Assembly (NCBI GenBank): GCA_973895155.1
Contig: OZ316897.1
Coordinates: forward strand, 18,414,001 to 18,478,000
DNA: 64,000 bases
Direction: 5' to 3'
From: Marsupella aquatica
Lineage: Eukaryota > Marchantiophyta
The position numbers and the translations under genes are program-made. Of this stretch, positions 47,904 to 60,045 are shown in pieces (position 1 is the first letter of the stretch; every line of letters begins with the position of its first letter). Under the pieces are notes generated by a model, which was not told the DNA's origin, searched no databases, and worked only from the letters and a program-made list of their open reading frames with translations.

Positions 47904-48492
47904 GGTTCCATGGCCAGGGGTAGGGAGTAGGAGCACTCCCTCTCACATCCCCTGGCCTAAATAGAGTCTAGGGTGTCTAAGGGCTAGGTTCCATGGGGCT
48001 GGGAGTAAGGAGTACGGATGCTCTCAGAATTTTTAAGCCAATAAGATTGTAATTTTTCCAGGGATTGAAAGGTGTACAAATATTGTATCAGGGAGTATGA
48101 TTTTTCCTCACACTCCCTCTTAAACTTAAGGGGTACCCTCTGCCCCTGTATAAGAACAATATAGTCTGTTTCTTTTTCACCGGTAGTATCTCCTGTTATC
48201 CTGTACCCTCGTGACTGAACGTGTTTGGTCTCTGGGTGGTCTCATGGCCTTTTGATCACATGTGATCTGGCCTGTTACTCTCGGTCTTTTTATTGGGTTT
48301 TACTTTTCACATAAGTAAAGTGCTCCTTTCAAAAACAAAAAAAACAGTATAGAGCATTCTCATTGGCTCCTAAGTCAAAATTCATACATTTGAAATACTG
48401 TGTATACTTTGGCATACGGTGTATTGGACCCCAGAGGATGTCAGAGGGAGTGACCGTACTCCTTACCCCTGGTCCATGGAACCTGGCCCTAA
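47904..48492. mobile_element. Inverted-repeat (MITE-like) element with a doubled left end
   Basis: The right end, 48442-48492 (reverse complement begins cttagggccaggttccatgg), is complementary to 47979-48025 (aagggctaggttccatgggg...gggagtaaggagtacgg). It is also complementary, more weakly, to 47904-47942 (ggttccatggccagggg). The interior has no transposase-like frame. No clear target-site duplication could be fixed, so the superfamily is open; CTAAGGG-type ends recall hAT elements only loosely. Confidence 0.55.
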
Positions 48493-51400
48493 GCATAGGA
48501 TAATGCCGGTCTGGGCAAGGGATTACTAGGTTGTGGCAAGATATTTAAGGACAGCTGACTCGCAATAGCCGGGAAGCTTTTATGAGCATTATGGGAACTA
48601 GCCCCGACTACCCGTTCTTTGAACGTGAATAGTGGAGGGACAATAAAAGAATTATCAAAATATATTCTCTATTGAATAGCAAAGAGGACAATAAAAAAAT
48701 TATCAAAATATATTCTTTATTCATATTCTTTGAAGGGTAATGACATGATAAAAAATTCATCATTTTAATAGTCATATATAATATATCATTCTCCTTTATG
48801 TGCACATCAGTCTTTTTGTATCCACATCCATCTTCTATGCACATATGTTGTGGTGGGGCCATAGTGCCTATATTTTTTGAATATAAATACTTAAAAATTA
48901 TCACAAAAAACTGACATGTCCATACATCATAGTCATGTCATAAGTGTCTCCCATGCAAATGATGGCCATAGACTTACGGTCTAGAGGCTTCACTCTAGAC
49001 CTAGCCTCTTAAAAGTAGACTTCACTTGGCGCTTTTATAGTAAGATGCGGCTCAGACCAGAACCCCAGCCGGACCGTGTTTATATTGTATAAATGTGACA
49101 ACAAAACACAAGTTTCCGGACAATAGATTGTGGACCAGTAACCTCCATTCCGTACCACAATGATGGTATTTAAATGCAGGTCCCCAGGAGGACACCCCGA
49201 GCCTGCACTTATCCACCGTATACATTGACATGCATGAGATATCAGCTAAGCACTTATCCATATGTGCATGCTACACTATCTAATTCAATGCATGTGAAAT
49301 TGCTTATGCACTTCCTCATATGCACTGTCAGGTCATACACATTGGACTCCTCATATAGCATGTTCGTTCTAAGACACAGCTATTTTAACTTATTGACAAT
49401 AATGTCAATTGTATCCTATGTAAATATCAAATAGCAATTATAGCATAGTATTCAAATGCATTAAAACAGGGAATCAAATAAATAAATAGAATAAAAATGC
49501 ACACCTTTAAAGTGAAGAAACTACCGTACTTTTTAGGTGAAAAACAAATACATAACTTATAAGTCAATGTACCTTAGAGGTATAGTATTTTGTGGTTGAC
49601 AGAAAAGTATGTTAGCTTTATACTCTAGCTTTGTACTCTACTTTTAGGCCCTATTGAAGGCCCTATTGAAAGATTCACTATTTAGGTGACACCTGTTAGC
49701 CTCTAAACCATAAGGGTTGGAAAGTTTTTCACCAATGGACATATAACCTACAGGGCATCTCTGGTTTTTGTACTGGGTGCATCCTGGTGAGTCTGACCAT
49801 CTCGTGCAATAGAGGATGAATGACAGAAAAAAAATCTCATCAAATACATGATAAGCTATCACAATAAAACATATCAAATCAAATGAAATCATATAATTAA
49901 AGGGGTTAGATAATTTGTTAAATTCAAACCAATACAAAGTGAAATGATACACTAGGCCAGATTTAAAAAGAAAATTCAGAACTCATATTTCTAATAAGAC
50001 AAAATAAGGTAGAAGGTGTTCGCCATATAGCAATGTCGTAAAGCACATCGGACTCCTCATAGTGCACAAGAGACTGACTGTATCCATATTCACTTATGCA
50101 TGGCAAACTCTATATATGCCGCATTCCAAGGTATACATAAGATTCAAAGAGCATGATTTTCGGAGTTGAGAGCTAATTATTAGATCTCCTACCTCATGGA
50201 TTTGTTCCCAGATTTGTCCCGGCCTAGGTAGGACACCTTTACTTTTTGACCATATGATATATATTTAAGAGTCAATGAGAATGCTTTGGACTGCTAATAG
50301 AAAAGAGGGAGGGGTAAACCCTTGGAGTGGACCTCGGATGTGAGGCAAAATCATCCTCGCTACTATGGTATTTGTATGCCCTCACTGTTTGTAAAAACTG
50401 CACTCATATTGGCTCAAACATTTTGATAGCGCATCTGTGCTCCCCTCTCCCAGCCCATGGAGCCCAGCCCTTATAAAGCCCGGATGGACTAGCAGGTTTG
50501 TTGTGAAGCTCGGACTGACTACCAACGCTTGGAAATGGAGCAAATGATCTCAAAAAACTTTCAAGCTCAGGAAAATTGATGCTCCCATGGACTGAACCAG
50601 TGACACGGCCATGCAACCCCATGGACAGTGACACCTTTATTTACACCTTCACCAGTGACACCCTTATAAATTCCAAAAGAAATCAGCAGCAAAGTCTGTT
50701 CTTCAATATCTCCTTGATAACCAATTTAATCAGCTCTTGTTGGGCTCACTGGAAGAGGCCTGAAAATCTCTTTTCAACCAGTCTAACATTTCTCTTTGTC
50801 AGGTGGGAAGAATGAGGAGACTTATGAATTTCTAAAAATCAGGCCATTGCTCCCTATTCACACTTTGTGTTTCCCAAATTTTGAGCAGCTATCTTTTGCA
50901 TTGAGTATCTCCTTCAGCATACAAAGGGAACTAGTTTTGGGGGGTTTGTTAGAACTGGCTTGGGAATATCTTCCAGTCTATAATATTGTCAAATTTTGTT
51001 GAGAATTGAGAGACCACAAATTTCCAAAATGACTGTTTGGTTTTCTTGCCAGTCACCATTTTACTCTTTGGTGTAATCTGTACTCTATGAGCAGAAAGAG
51101 GGTTTGCTGAAGTCCATCCTGATGGCAAAAGTTTACCCAAGCATTGTGGCAAACGTGCAGGTCCATTTCAGCTTCAATTTTGGCAACTTCTCTCCTTTCC
51201 CTGGAAATAATAGTTTCTCAAAGAAAATTGTTTAAGTATGAACGTGAACTGTTTGATTCTTGAGATTTGACGAGAACCCTTAGATCTCACCTTCTCACCT
51301 AGTCTGCATAATGTGGCCAACAATGAGATGTCTGTTTTTTTGTATTGGGTCGCCATAGGATTTTTTTTGAAAGACTTAGGAAATGCATTGCATGGAAAAA

Positions 51401-52460
51401 ATGGGTGATGGGTGACTGGCCACTACTAGGGTTAACTTGGGTCTTGGCAAGTGAGGTCATTCTAGCTTGGGTCAGGACCAGGTGGCAGCTAGGTAGAAGA
51501 GACAGTCATTCAACCAAATGAATCAAAGGTGTACAGTAGGTGACAACTTTTACTGAGTGGACAATAGAAGAGCAAGAATTGACACAAAGTACCTCATATC
51601 AATTGGGCCATCAATAACCTAGGGATAGTTCTCCCAATGCAGACCCCCCTGACCTCTCCGTACCCCTACCAAACTCTCCTCAATGCAAAGTGCTAGACAA
51701 ACAATAGTGCAGAAATATGTGAGCTCCATACTATAGATTTTGTGAAGTCTTACTTCTCACAATCTTGTTCACACGGCAAGCTAACTTTGTAAAACATGTA
51801 AGACCACCCAACAACCGTCACTCATTCAGGCAAACCATTTTTGTAACCCAACTTTGAGATCCCTCTATAGGGCATAGTTGACAAGCCTCCATCACAATAC
51901 TATCATTGCACAAATGTGTAATTTATGATATGACAAAACTCAAGTCTAAGTTCTGACCTCCTGTGCAAATTAATTCAGTTCTAATATCATGACTAAAACA
52001 TACAATTTAGGTTTGGACTTCCTGTGCAACTTAGGTTAGTTACTCTGGATAAACTCAAGTTATGAACTCTCCTGTATTTGGGGGGAGTGTGGGGATTGAA
52101 ATGCAATCATTTTACCCACAAGAAAAATGCACTGATCAAGACTACCCCACTTCCAATTGGGGGAAAGGCCAGGGAACAACAAATACTGTACTGTAATACT
52201 GATACAAAGAGGATTTCAAGTCAAAATAGCTTAGCCTTGTTAATTGAATTCCTATTAAAATTATGTTGATCCTCCCAAGTAGTTGTGGCCAAGGGAGAGA
52301 CCACAAGCCAGCCCACTATGGAGGAAGAACACTAATAAAACACACTCTTTAATATGGTACATAAGCCATTCACTGTTAATTGGAGCACTTCCCTAATCTA
52401 TTGGTCAACTCACTTATTTACATTGCCGGTAGATGACTTTATTTAAACTTTCCCGCTTTA
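48493..52460. other. CpG-poor spacer
   Basis: No gene is recognised. Positions 48620-48725 contain an imperfect direct repeat (gaggacaataaaa.aattatcaaaatatattctt). Short open frames are present on both strands without supporting similarity. Confidence 0.35.
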
Positions 52461-52994
52461 TTATGATGCAGTTCTACTAGAGAGGTCTTCATGTAAATCA
52501 TACTCAAAAAGCGTCCCAATAGATTTTGATGTTGTTTTGAGTACTCCAATCAGACGGTAATGCAGACATTTTGAGGAGACATTGTTTCTCCCATCATATC
52601 CAATTGACAAACTTTGAGATGACTTGTGTTGGATACTTGTGGGCCCTTCTTTTCTCCTATTTTGCTCCTTCAGCTTGTCTGAATGGAACCGAGGCCTTTC
52701 TTGCAGCTGCCTCCTTGAAATTGAGCTGAATTGCCCATAAATGTTTCCAGGTAGTCTCAAGCTCTTGTGTGAAGTGGAATTTCTCAAGCTAACAGTTTGA
52801 TAGCATTTCTGAAGCCTTTCATGATTGGAAGTAGAGATTACTTCAAGTTTAGCCTTCTTTAGACTAGATGGCTGTGTTGGTAAAGTACGCTGTTCATGAA
52901 ACCCATATCTACTTTTGCGTCCATTCCAAAACTCAAGCTTGTGAGGATTCATGCTTTTTCGAAAGGCGGTAGCATTCTTCCGTGGAAATTGCAA
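52461..52994 (-). CDS. Unrecognised 177-aa open frame, basic and Ser-rich
   Basis: This is one of the longest frames in the window not explained by a known gene. The peptide is rich in Lys, Arg and Ser (NPHKLEFWNGRKSRYGF, SSISRRQLQERPRF) and has no signal peptide, membrane span or motif I know. It sits in CpG-poor, transposon-rich DNA. It may be a retroelement fragment or chance frame. The frame stays open a short way upstream of the chosen ATG. Confidence 0.2.
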   Translation of the reverse strand: MQFPRKNATAFRKSMNPHKLEFWNGRKSRYGFHEQRTLPTQPSSLKKAKLEVISTSNHERLQKCYQTVSLRNSTSHKSLRLPGNIYGQFSSISRRQLQERPRFHSDKLKEQNRRKEGPTSIQHKSSQSLSIGYDGRNNVSSKCLHYRLIGVLKTTSKSIGTLFEYDLHEDLSSRTAS

Positions 52995-53286
52995 ACATAA
53001 ATCATGCCTCCTACTGAGATTTGTTCCCCATTCTTGATTGAGTTCTGGTTGATGTGTGAATCCAAAAGTGTCACTGCTTTCTTTTCTTCGATTAGTTTTG
53101 TTACTTTAGGGTACAAAGTTTATGATCATTGTAAGTATGTCTCAAATTTGAATTGTTTAGTTTTATCTCGAAGTATCTAAGTCTTTCAAGTATACAACAA
53201 CTAAATCCCTCAAAACATCTCAGCCAAAAGTGTTGAGGCACTTCCTAGATCTATTTCAATCAATACCACTGTCCAAGGATGTGGCT

Positions 53287-53463
53287 GTACCTAGCAACCT
53301 ATCATCCACTAACCAACAATGAAACCTTGAAATTTCACTTATGAAGTACCTAGCAACCTATCGTCCACTAACCAACAATGAAACCTTGAAATTTCACTAA
53401 TGAAGTACGTAGCAACCTATCATCCACTAATCAACAATGAAACCTTGAAATTTCACTAATGAA
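53287..53463. repeat. Three tandem copies of a 59-bp unit
   Basis: Copies start with gtacctagcaacctatc (third copy gtacgtagcaacc) at 53287, 53346 and 53405, and contain caacaatgaaaccttgaaat. A few substitutions separate them. Related caatgaa words continue through about 54.1 kb, suggesting an older array. Confidence 0.9.
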
Positions 53464-54179
53464 AAGATGACCTTTAAACAATGCATTTGTAATGATTCAA
53501 CCTTGGAAAGAGTGGACCATTCCACACTAAAAACTAAATAATGTATCATTATATAAACATTGTGTCACATATGAGAGAATAATATGCAATGAAAACACAA
53601 TGAAAATTTAAAATTACAACAACAAATATACCAGGGTAACCCCAACAACTAAATCTCACTTAATCAATAGCGCAACCATGTCTTGAAGTGTCATCAATGA
53701 ATCTATATTATTCAAACAATGCACCCATGGATATGTTATAATGAAAATGGAATTGTTTGATACTGAAATATTCATAATGTATTAATGTGAAAACATTGCA
53801 CAACATATCTAAGGGTAACATGCAATGAATAGACAATGAAAAACTGATGGAATTCATTGAATATGTGATACTGAAAAATTAGTAAATCATTGTCCATATT
53901 TTCAGCAATGCTTCTATAATGCTTGTCATCGTCTAAACTGCAATTGGTAAACCATCAATGTTTCAACACGCATACAACACTCATACAAGTCATCACAATT
54001 TTAGACCAATCAATGTCAGTCCATTCAACAATGAACCAATGATGAAACAGGCAGTGCAGAAAACAATGGTGTTTAAACATTGCAATGAAATCATCATGAC
54101 ACAGTGTTGAAAGGGATGGATCCTAAATTCCTGATATATTCAAACTGGAAGATGAAGTTGGAAATGTTTCTAATTAATT

Positions 54180-57010
54180 CGACAATATCTTTTTTCAGTA
54201 GTTGATGGCATGCTTCCTAATCCAGGGCCTGCTAATCCAATAGCTTTAGCTGAATGGAAAACAAAAGACACTCATGCAAGAGCTGACCTGATTCTTCATT
54301 GTGGGAACAAACAAATTCAGTTGGTTTGTTCCTTAGTTAGCAACTTCAAAAGAGAGTTGGGATCAACTGAAGGCAACCTACAAGTTGTCTGGTTTGTCGG
54401 CTCAAGTCACTATTCATCAGCGACTTTAAACAACTCTCTCTGCTTGAACTTAATTTAGTACTTGACTTGAACATAGAAGAGTTTCAAGGCCTGGTTGACG
54501 AGGCTGCAGTTGCTGGTCTTACAATTCCTGACCACCAGTTAATCATTTCACTTTTGGGAGCATAATTTGAGTCGTGGAGGTCATTCATCTTCATTCAATC
54601 AAATCAAACCGGTCTTACTTTCTCTGTACTTCAAGATTACTAAAATTCTTCAAGAAAATACAATGCGAACTCATCATGTTTCCAAGGGTAATTCTGAATC
54701 TAGGACCAATGGTGCATTGATTGCTATGGAAAAGACAGAGGTAAACCCAAATTCAAGGGTAATTTACATCCCAGTTCTTCAAATGATGGCAAATACAAAG
54801 AGTTTACATGCCATTATTGTTTAAAGAAAGGTCATATTGTTCTAGATTGTTGCAGTAGAGCTGCTGGTGTTTTTTGATAGCAAAGCCACCATCAACTCAA
54901 TTCACTGATAAATAGTACTCCAAATGTGCAATTGTTTACCACTACCACATTGTCAACAGTTCCCAGTCCCTATGATTTTGGTAACACATGGTTTTTAATT
55001 GGAATCCAGGACCATTTGACATATAACTCCACATATATAGACAATATATGGTTTCACCAAATGATAATGAATTCAAACATTGCCTCACCCTCTTGTGGTT
55101 TCCATGGCCGACATTCTGAACAATTGGCCGTTGGTGTTGGGTCTGTTCATGTTAAGCTCAATCTGTTCATGTTAAGCTCAATTCCGGGTCCGCTACCACA
55201 ATTTCTAATGTGTCACATGTACCCAAGATAAAGAAAAATTTGTTGTCGGTTTCAGAAGCCACCAGGAGCACTCTAGTCATGGCAACATTGAATTTTTCCC
55301 TGGACATTGCCTGTTAAAAGGACGTGATCATATTGGCTCGATCTACTATTCAAATTAAATGTTGTCAAGTTGGTAGCCTTTACCCTTTGGGTGTTTGGCT
55401 ATCTCAATCTTCTAAACATTTGCAAAGTAAATAATGCTCTTACAATCACACCTAGGATCACGCCATTTCTAAAGATTGATGCTCTTTGCTGGCATCATCG
55501 ACTTGGCCATTTGCACTTTCTTGCAATTAAATTCATGCAAACAAACAACACAGTTACTGGAATTGCAAGTTCCAAGTTTTGACAACATCCCTCTTTGTGA
55601 CAGAGTGATGTATTTATGGAAAAAGCAGAATTTGCACCAACCTCTATGGTCCTATGCATGTGCCTTCCTTGGGAGGATCAAGGTACCTCTTAACTTTCAT
55701 TGACGGTCACTCACGGTATACATATGTTAACTTTTCAAACAAAAATTTGAAGTATTTTTCAGATATGTAGGGTGTTAGTTGAAAATCAACTTTGATGAGC
55801 ATAGACGACAATCGCAACGACAAGCACATGACACATCCAACGCGCAAGAAGTCGACACAAGAGATACGTGGTTCACCTCCTTGAGGCTACATCCACGAGA
55901 ACACACAATAGAGCTTTACTGAACTCTAAGCCCGTCGGTCATACCAAGTCTCCACAGTGTAAACTCTCATCATCTCTCAAGTGGCTCTGTAACAATGAGC
56001 CTTAGTTCCACTTATCCAAGCAAGCATCGTTTGGCATATAATGTGCATCCTAGTTAGCCTAACCACGTCTCCGACTACCATTAGCCTAGAACTATGGTTA
56101 CATGTCATAACCCTAGACCTTGAGTAAATACCTAACAAACTTGGTCTTTCTATAGAAGTACTTCAGGGAGACAATGCGGGAGACAATGCTGGAGAGAACT
56201 ATATCTCTCAAGAGTTCACTATTTTCTGTCAAGAACATGGCATAGCATGCCATCTTATCATACCTGGGACCCCAGAGCAAAATGGAGTTGTAGAGCGCAA
56301 AAAACAGACCTTGGTTAACTCAGCTCGCACCATGATTCAGGTTGCTCACCTTCCAAACTCTTTTTGGGCAGAAGCTATAGCTAGTACTACATGTTATCTT
56401 CGATCAAAATCATAGCTTCACTTCGGCCTTGGCGAATAATGTCACTCCCTATAAGTTATGGACTGGTGGTACCAAACCAGATTTCAAGCATCTCAGGATC
56501 TTAATTTGGGTGTCCCGCTTATCAACATGTTTCAAAAGAAAAGAAGCAAGAGCTGGATGCTAAAACCAATGATTGCATCTTTATATATTGGTTATGGAGG
56601 GGATATGGGTATTAAGGGCTATTGTCTATATGACACAATTACACGACAGTTCATTTTTAGCCGTAATGTGGTTTTCGATGAGGACATGAAGATTGTGCCC
56701 TCATATTTGACTCTACTAGTGTTGACAACCTCGTTGATCACACTGATGAATTCTTAGGGGGATTATCATCATTCAACAACTACACCACCAGCTCAACCTG
56801 AAGTTCAGCCCCTGGTTCAACCTACTGTTATCCTTTAAATTTCCACTTCCAGGACCAATTGTGTTACAAGGGCCTATCACTCCTGATCCACAAATTCCAT
56901 CAGATTTGTCAAATCATTGTTCGGACTCATTGTCAAATGATACTGACCATTCACTCGACAATATTCTTAAATCCTTTCCTCAAGATCCTTTTGATCTTGA
57001 TATCTTGGAA
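54180..57010 (+). mobile_element. Ty1/copia retrotransposon fragment: gag, protease, integrase; no RT
   Basis: Pieces in order are: a gag-like region from 54210; a CCHC zinc knuckle (CHYCLKKGHIVLDC, 54809-54850); a protease start with the active-site DSGA lost (WFLIGIQDHLTY near 54980); a GAG-pre-integrase motif (CWHHRLGHLHFL near 55489); and an integrase core with GDNAGEN and TPEQNGVVER (56160-56320). A late-integrase piece (YIGYGGDMGIKGY, NVVFDED) lies near 56580-56690. Stops and frameshifts break the frame, including a 12-bp duplication (gggagacaatgc twice) at about 56167. No RT or RNase H and no flanking LTR pair were found, so it is a truncated dead copy. Confidence 0.88.
55793..56137. 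mobile_element. Solo LTR inserted in the copia integrase
   Basis: The 345-bp segment begins TG (tgatgagcatag) and ends CA (acctaaca). It is flanked by the 5-bp repeat aactt at 55788-55792 and 56138-56142. Removing it rejoins the integrase reading frame across the gap, so it arrived after the host copia copy. Internally it has gtggttcacctccttgaggc, a phrase typical of plant copia LTRs, and no coding frame. This is the structure left by recombination between two LTRs. Confidence 0.85.
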
Positions 57011-59280
57011 TGGTGATAGTCCAATTCTAATGTAATCCAAGTGAGAAATAAATGTCAAAGTGAAAAAAAAACATGTCAAGGTAAGGACAAAATATGTCAA
57101 AGAGAGAAAAGCCGCTGAGATGAGAAAAGGATGTCAAGATGAGACAAAGACGTCAACTAAGGTGAAAGAAGATGTCATGGGAGGCAAGGCTGATAAAGAT
57201 AAAATATTTAAGATGCTAGTGTGTTGCATGATTGTTGCTGGGAGCATGTTTTTTTGACGGCCATGAAGTCAATGTAAACATGTTGTTGTTGCCAAACTGA
57301 TGGGGGTGACCACAAAACAGGCTATAGCGATGGGGGCAGGTGCGGTTGCAGGGTGAGTGGATGGAGACTTTTTTCCCCAGCCTCCTGCGTGGCCTCCTGT
57401 CCTGTCTTTTCCCATCCTTTCCCGTACTGTCCCCTCCCTCTCCTTTCTCTCCTCCGTCTCGCGCTCACCCTCCCTCGTGTTATCATTGCAAAAAGTGTGT
57501 CACTCATTGAGAAACTGTTGCCACTGTAGAAATCCATGCAATCAAACAATGAAGAAGTCAACAAAGAAATAGGGGATGGAAGACACAAAAGGGTAGTCAG
57601 AGAGTCCGAGAGAGAGTCAGAGTTAGAGAAAGGGTTAGGCAAGCCTTAAGGTGAGAGCTAGGGCGGGACTAATATAGACATACACATGGCAAGTAGAGTG
57701 TTGGGTAACAAAGAAATCAAGCAAGCCCCCTAATGGCTTCTCTCTCCCATTGGTCCGATAATCTTCTCCCCCTAGTTTGAGGAATCCCAGGGAGGAATCC
57801 AGTGCCCGATCCAATGGTTACCAAGAATGTCACATAAATTAGATGACCTTTATTTTATCACATCCTTTTTTTCTGTCTTTTTCCTTCCTCCTGGATTTTT
57901 CCTTCCCCGACCGCCCCCCCCCCCCCGCACGGCATGACTTGGAGAGGGCTTGCAGTGCTAGAAAGGCCCATGGAGTAGTTGGGTGCCAAGAGTTGAGGAG
58001 TCAGGGTGGGCAGAAGGAGAGTGGAAGGGTGGAAGAAAGGCGGAACATATGTAAGGTGCGGTCAGATGGCCATGGAGTGAGTTGTGGATGGAGGCATGGG
58101 CAGTTGGATTTTGCCTTACATCTGGCTAGTGTGGAAAGGACCACAAATGGAAGGCAAGAGGGGTAATAAAAGGACATGAAAGGAATTTGGAAGCAAAATT
58201 TAATAGGATAATTAATTAATTGAGAGGTGGATCCAATCCTGATGCGAGATTGGCAAGTCTCAAGGGGGGCCACGTAAATAATTGTCTTGCACCCCCATAC
58301 ATGCCACCACCAACCCAACAGCACTAACACCTTCTCACACACCTTAATTGACTTTCCTATTTAAAAAAACTTTGCCCCTCCCTTCCCCCCAAGAAAAAAG
58401 AACCACACCACGCAGCAACTTACCAACAAAAATCAACATGGTCTCTTGAATAATAAACATATAATAACAAACTCCCAAAAGGTATCTCCAAATCTCCCCC
58501 CAAAAAATAAAGATGGAAAGAAATAAAAACCTTCTAAAAAAGAGAAAACTGTCAACAAATGAAGAACTATTTCTTGGTATTCCTTCCCTCTCCTTGGGGT
58601 TCTCCCAAAAATGTTGAGTGTAAGTTGTACCTTGTACCTCTAGACATGTACTCATGTATATATATTAAATTGTATGTAGATATCATAGATTAGTTATTCA
58701 TGTATCTATACACATTTATAGGTTGTATCAACTTTAGATAATCTCACCGTTCTCAAAAGTGACAGAATAAATCTAAAGGTGGACACGATGTCTTCTTTTG
58801 ACGGGATTCTATATTATAGATGTAGATTAATCACATATTAATATATGATGATCAAAATATTTAAAAATTCATTTGTGTAGATCCTTGAAAATCACATTTT
58901 CTGGTTGTCTTAGTACTCATGTGATTTAATACACAATGTAATTGAATTTTAAAAAATTGGAAAAATTGGAAAAAATCAGAATATAGATAGAAAATAAAAT
59001 AGTTTATTTAATAAATAAAAAATATAGAAAATAAAATAAAATAAAAACATTTTCACTCCTATTGTGTGACCACACTTGGACCTCACAACATAGTGGTCAT
59101 TGGCACCTCAGGGGGCTCACTCCAACGAAGGTCCCATATCATTCGCACACTTTTTTGAGTAATAAAACCCTAAAACATAAGAAAATTAAAACAGTTTTTA
59201 CAAAAAATTTTAACCCCAAAATTTATAGAATGTCCTCAAATTTCTTATTAAAAATCCATAGAATTCTATAATGCTCAAAA
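57011..59280. other. CpG-poor spacer
   Basis: A lysine-rich open frame (57060-57257 plus) and low-complexity pyrimidine tracts are present, including a C-run near 57917-57927. Nothing is recognisable as a gene. Confidence 0.35.
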
Positions 59281-59299
59281 TTGGATTAAACACCCCTAA

Positions 59300-60045
59300 T
59301 GTTCTTCAACAAAACTTTCAAATTCTTCTGCGCACCCAATCAGATTAAAAAACCCTTAGAATTAACTTATTTGCTTGTGATGGATTGGAATAGAAGAAAT
59401 GAGGACCCTGGGATTGTCACCCATCTTGCGTCCCGTGCTCTTACCTTGCCCTCTCCGACAACAATATTTTCACAACAATAACAATGATTCAACCAAAATG
59501 ACAAGACTTGCACACAAGTGAACTCCTGAGTGAACTGTGATAAACAATATTCTGGAACAAAACTTTCAAATTCTTCTGCTCAATCAGATTAAAAAAACCC
59601 TAATTAACTTATTTGCTTGTGATGGGTTGTCTTGGAATAGAAGTTCTAAATGACGACCCTAGGATTGTCATGCATCTTGCATCCTGTGCTCTTACCTTGC
59701 CCTCTCGGACAACAACATTTTCACAACAATAACAATGATTCAACCAAAATGACAAGACTTTGCACACAAGGGAACTGTGATAAAACAATGTTCTGGAACA
59801 AAACTTTCAAATTCTTCTGCCCAATCAGATTAAAAAAACCCTAAATAACTTATTTGCTTGTGATGGATTGTCTTGGAATAGAAGAAATGAGGACCCTGGG
59901 ATTGTCACCCATCTTGTATCCCCTTGTTTTACCTTGTCTTACCTTGCCCTTTCCGACAACAACACTTTCCCAACAATAACAATGACTCAACCCAAATGAC
60001 AAGGGTTTGCACACAACTAATATGATAAACAATATTCTGGTTTTA
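59300..60045. repeat. Three tandem copies of a unit of about 245 bp
   Basis: The phrase aaaactttcaaattcttctg occurs at 59311, 59559 and 59800 (spacings 248 and 241 bp). It is followed each time by ttaacttatttgcttgtgatgg-like, ggaccctgggattgtcaccc-like and caacaataacaatgattcaa-like sequence. Copies differ by small indels and substitutions. Confidence 0.88.

Noticed and set aside
53287-60045. Regularly spaced repeats considered as CRISPR arrays
   Set aside because: The units are contiguous tandem copies without unique spacers, and this is plant nuclear DNA.
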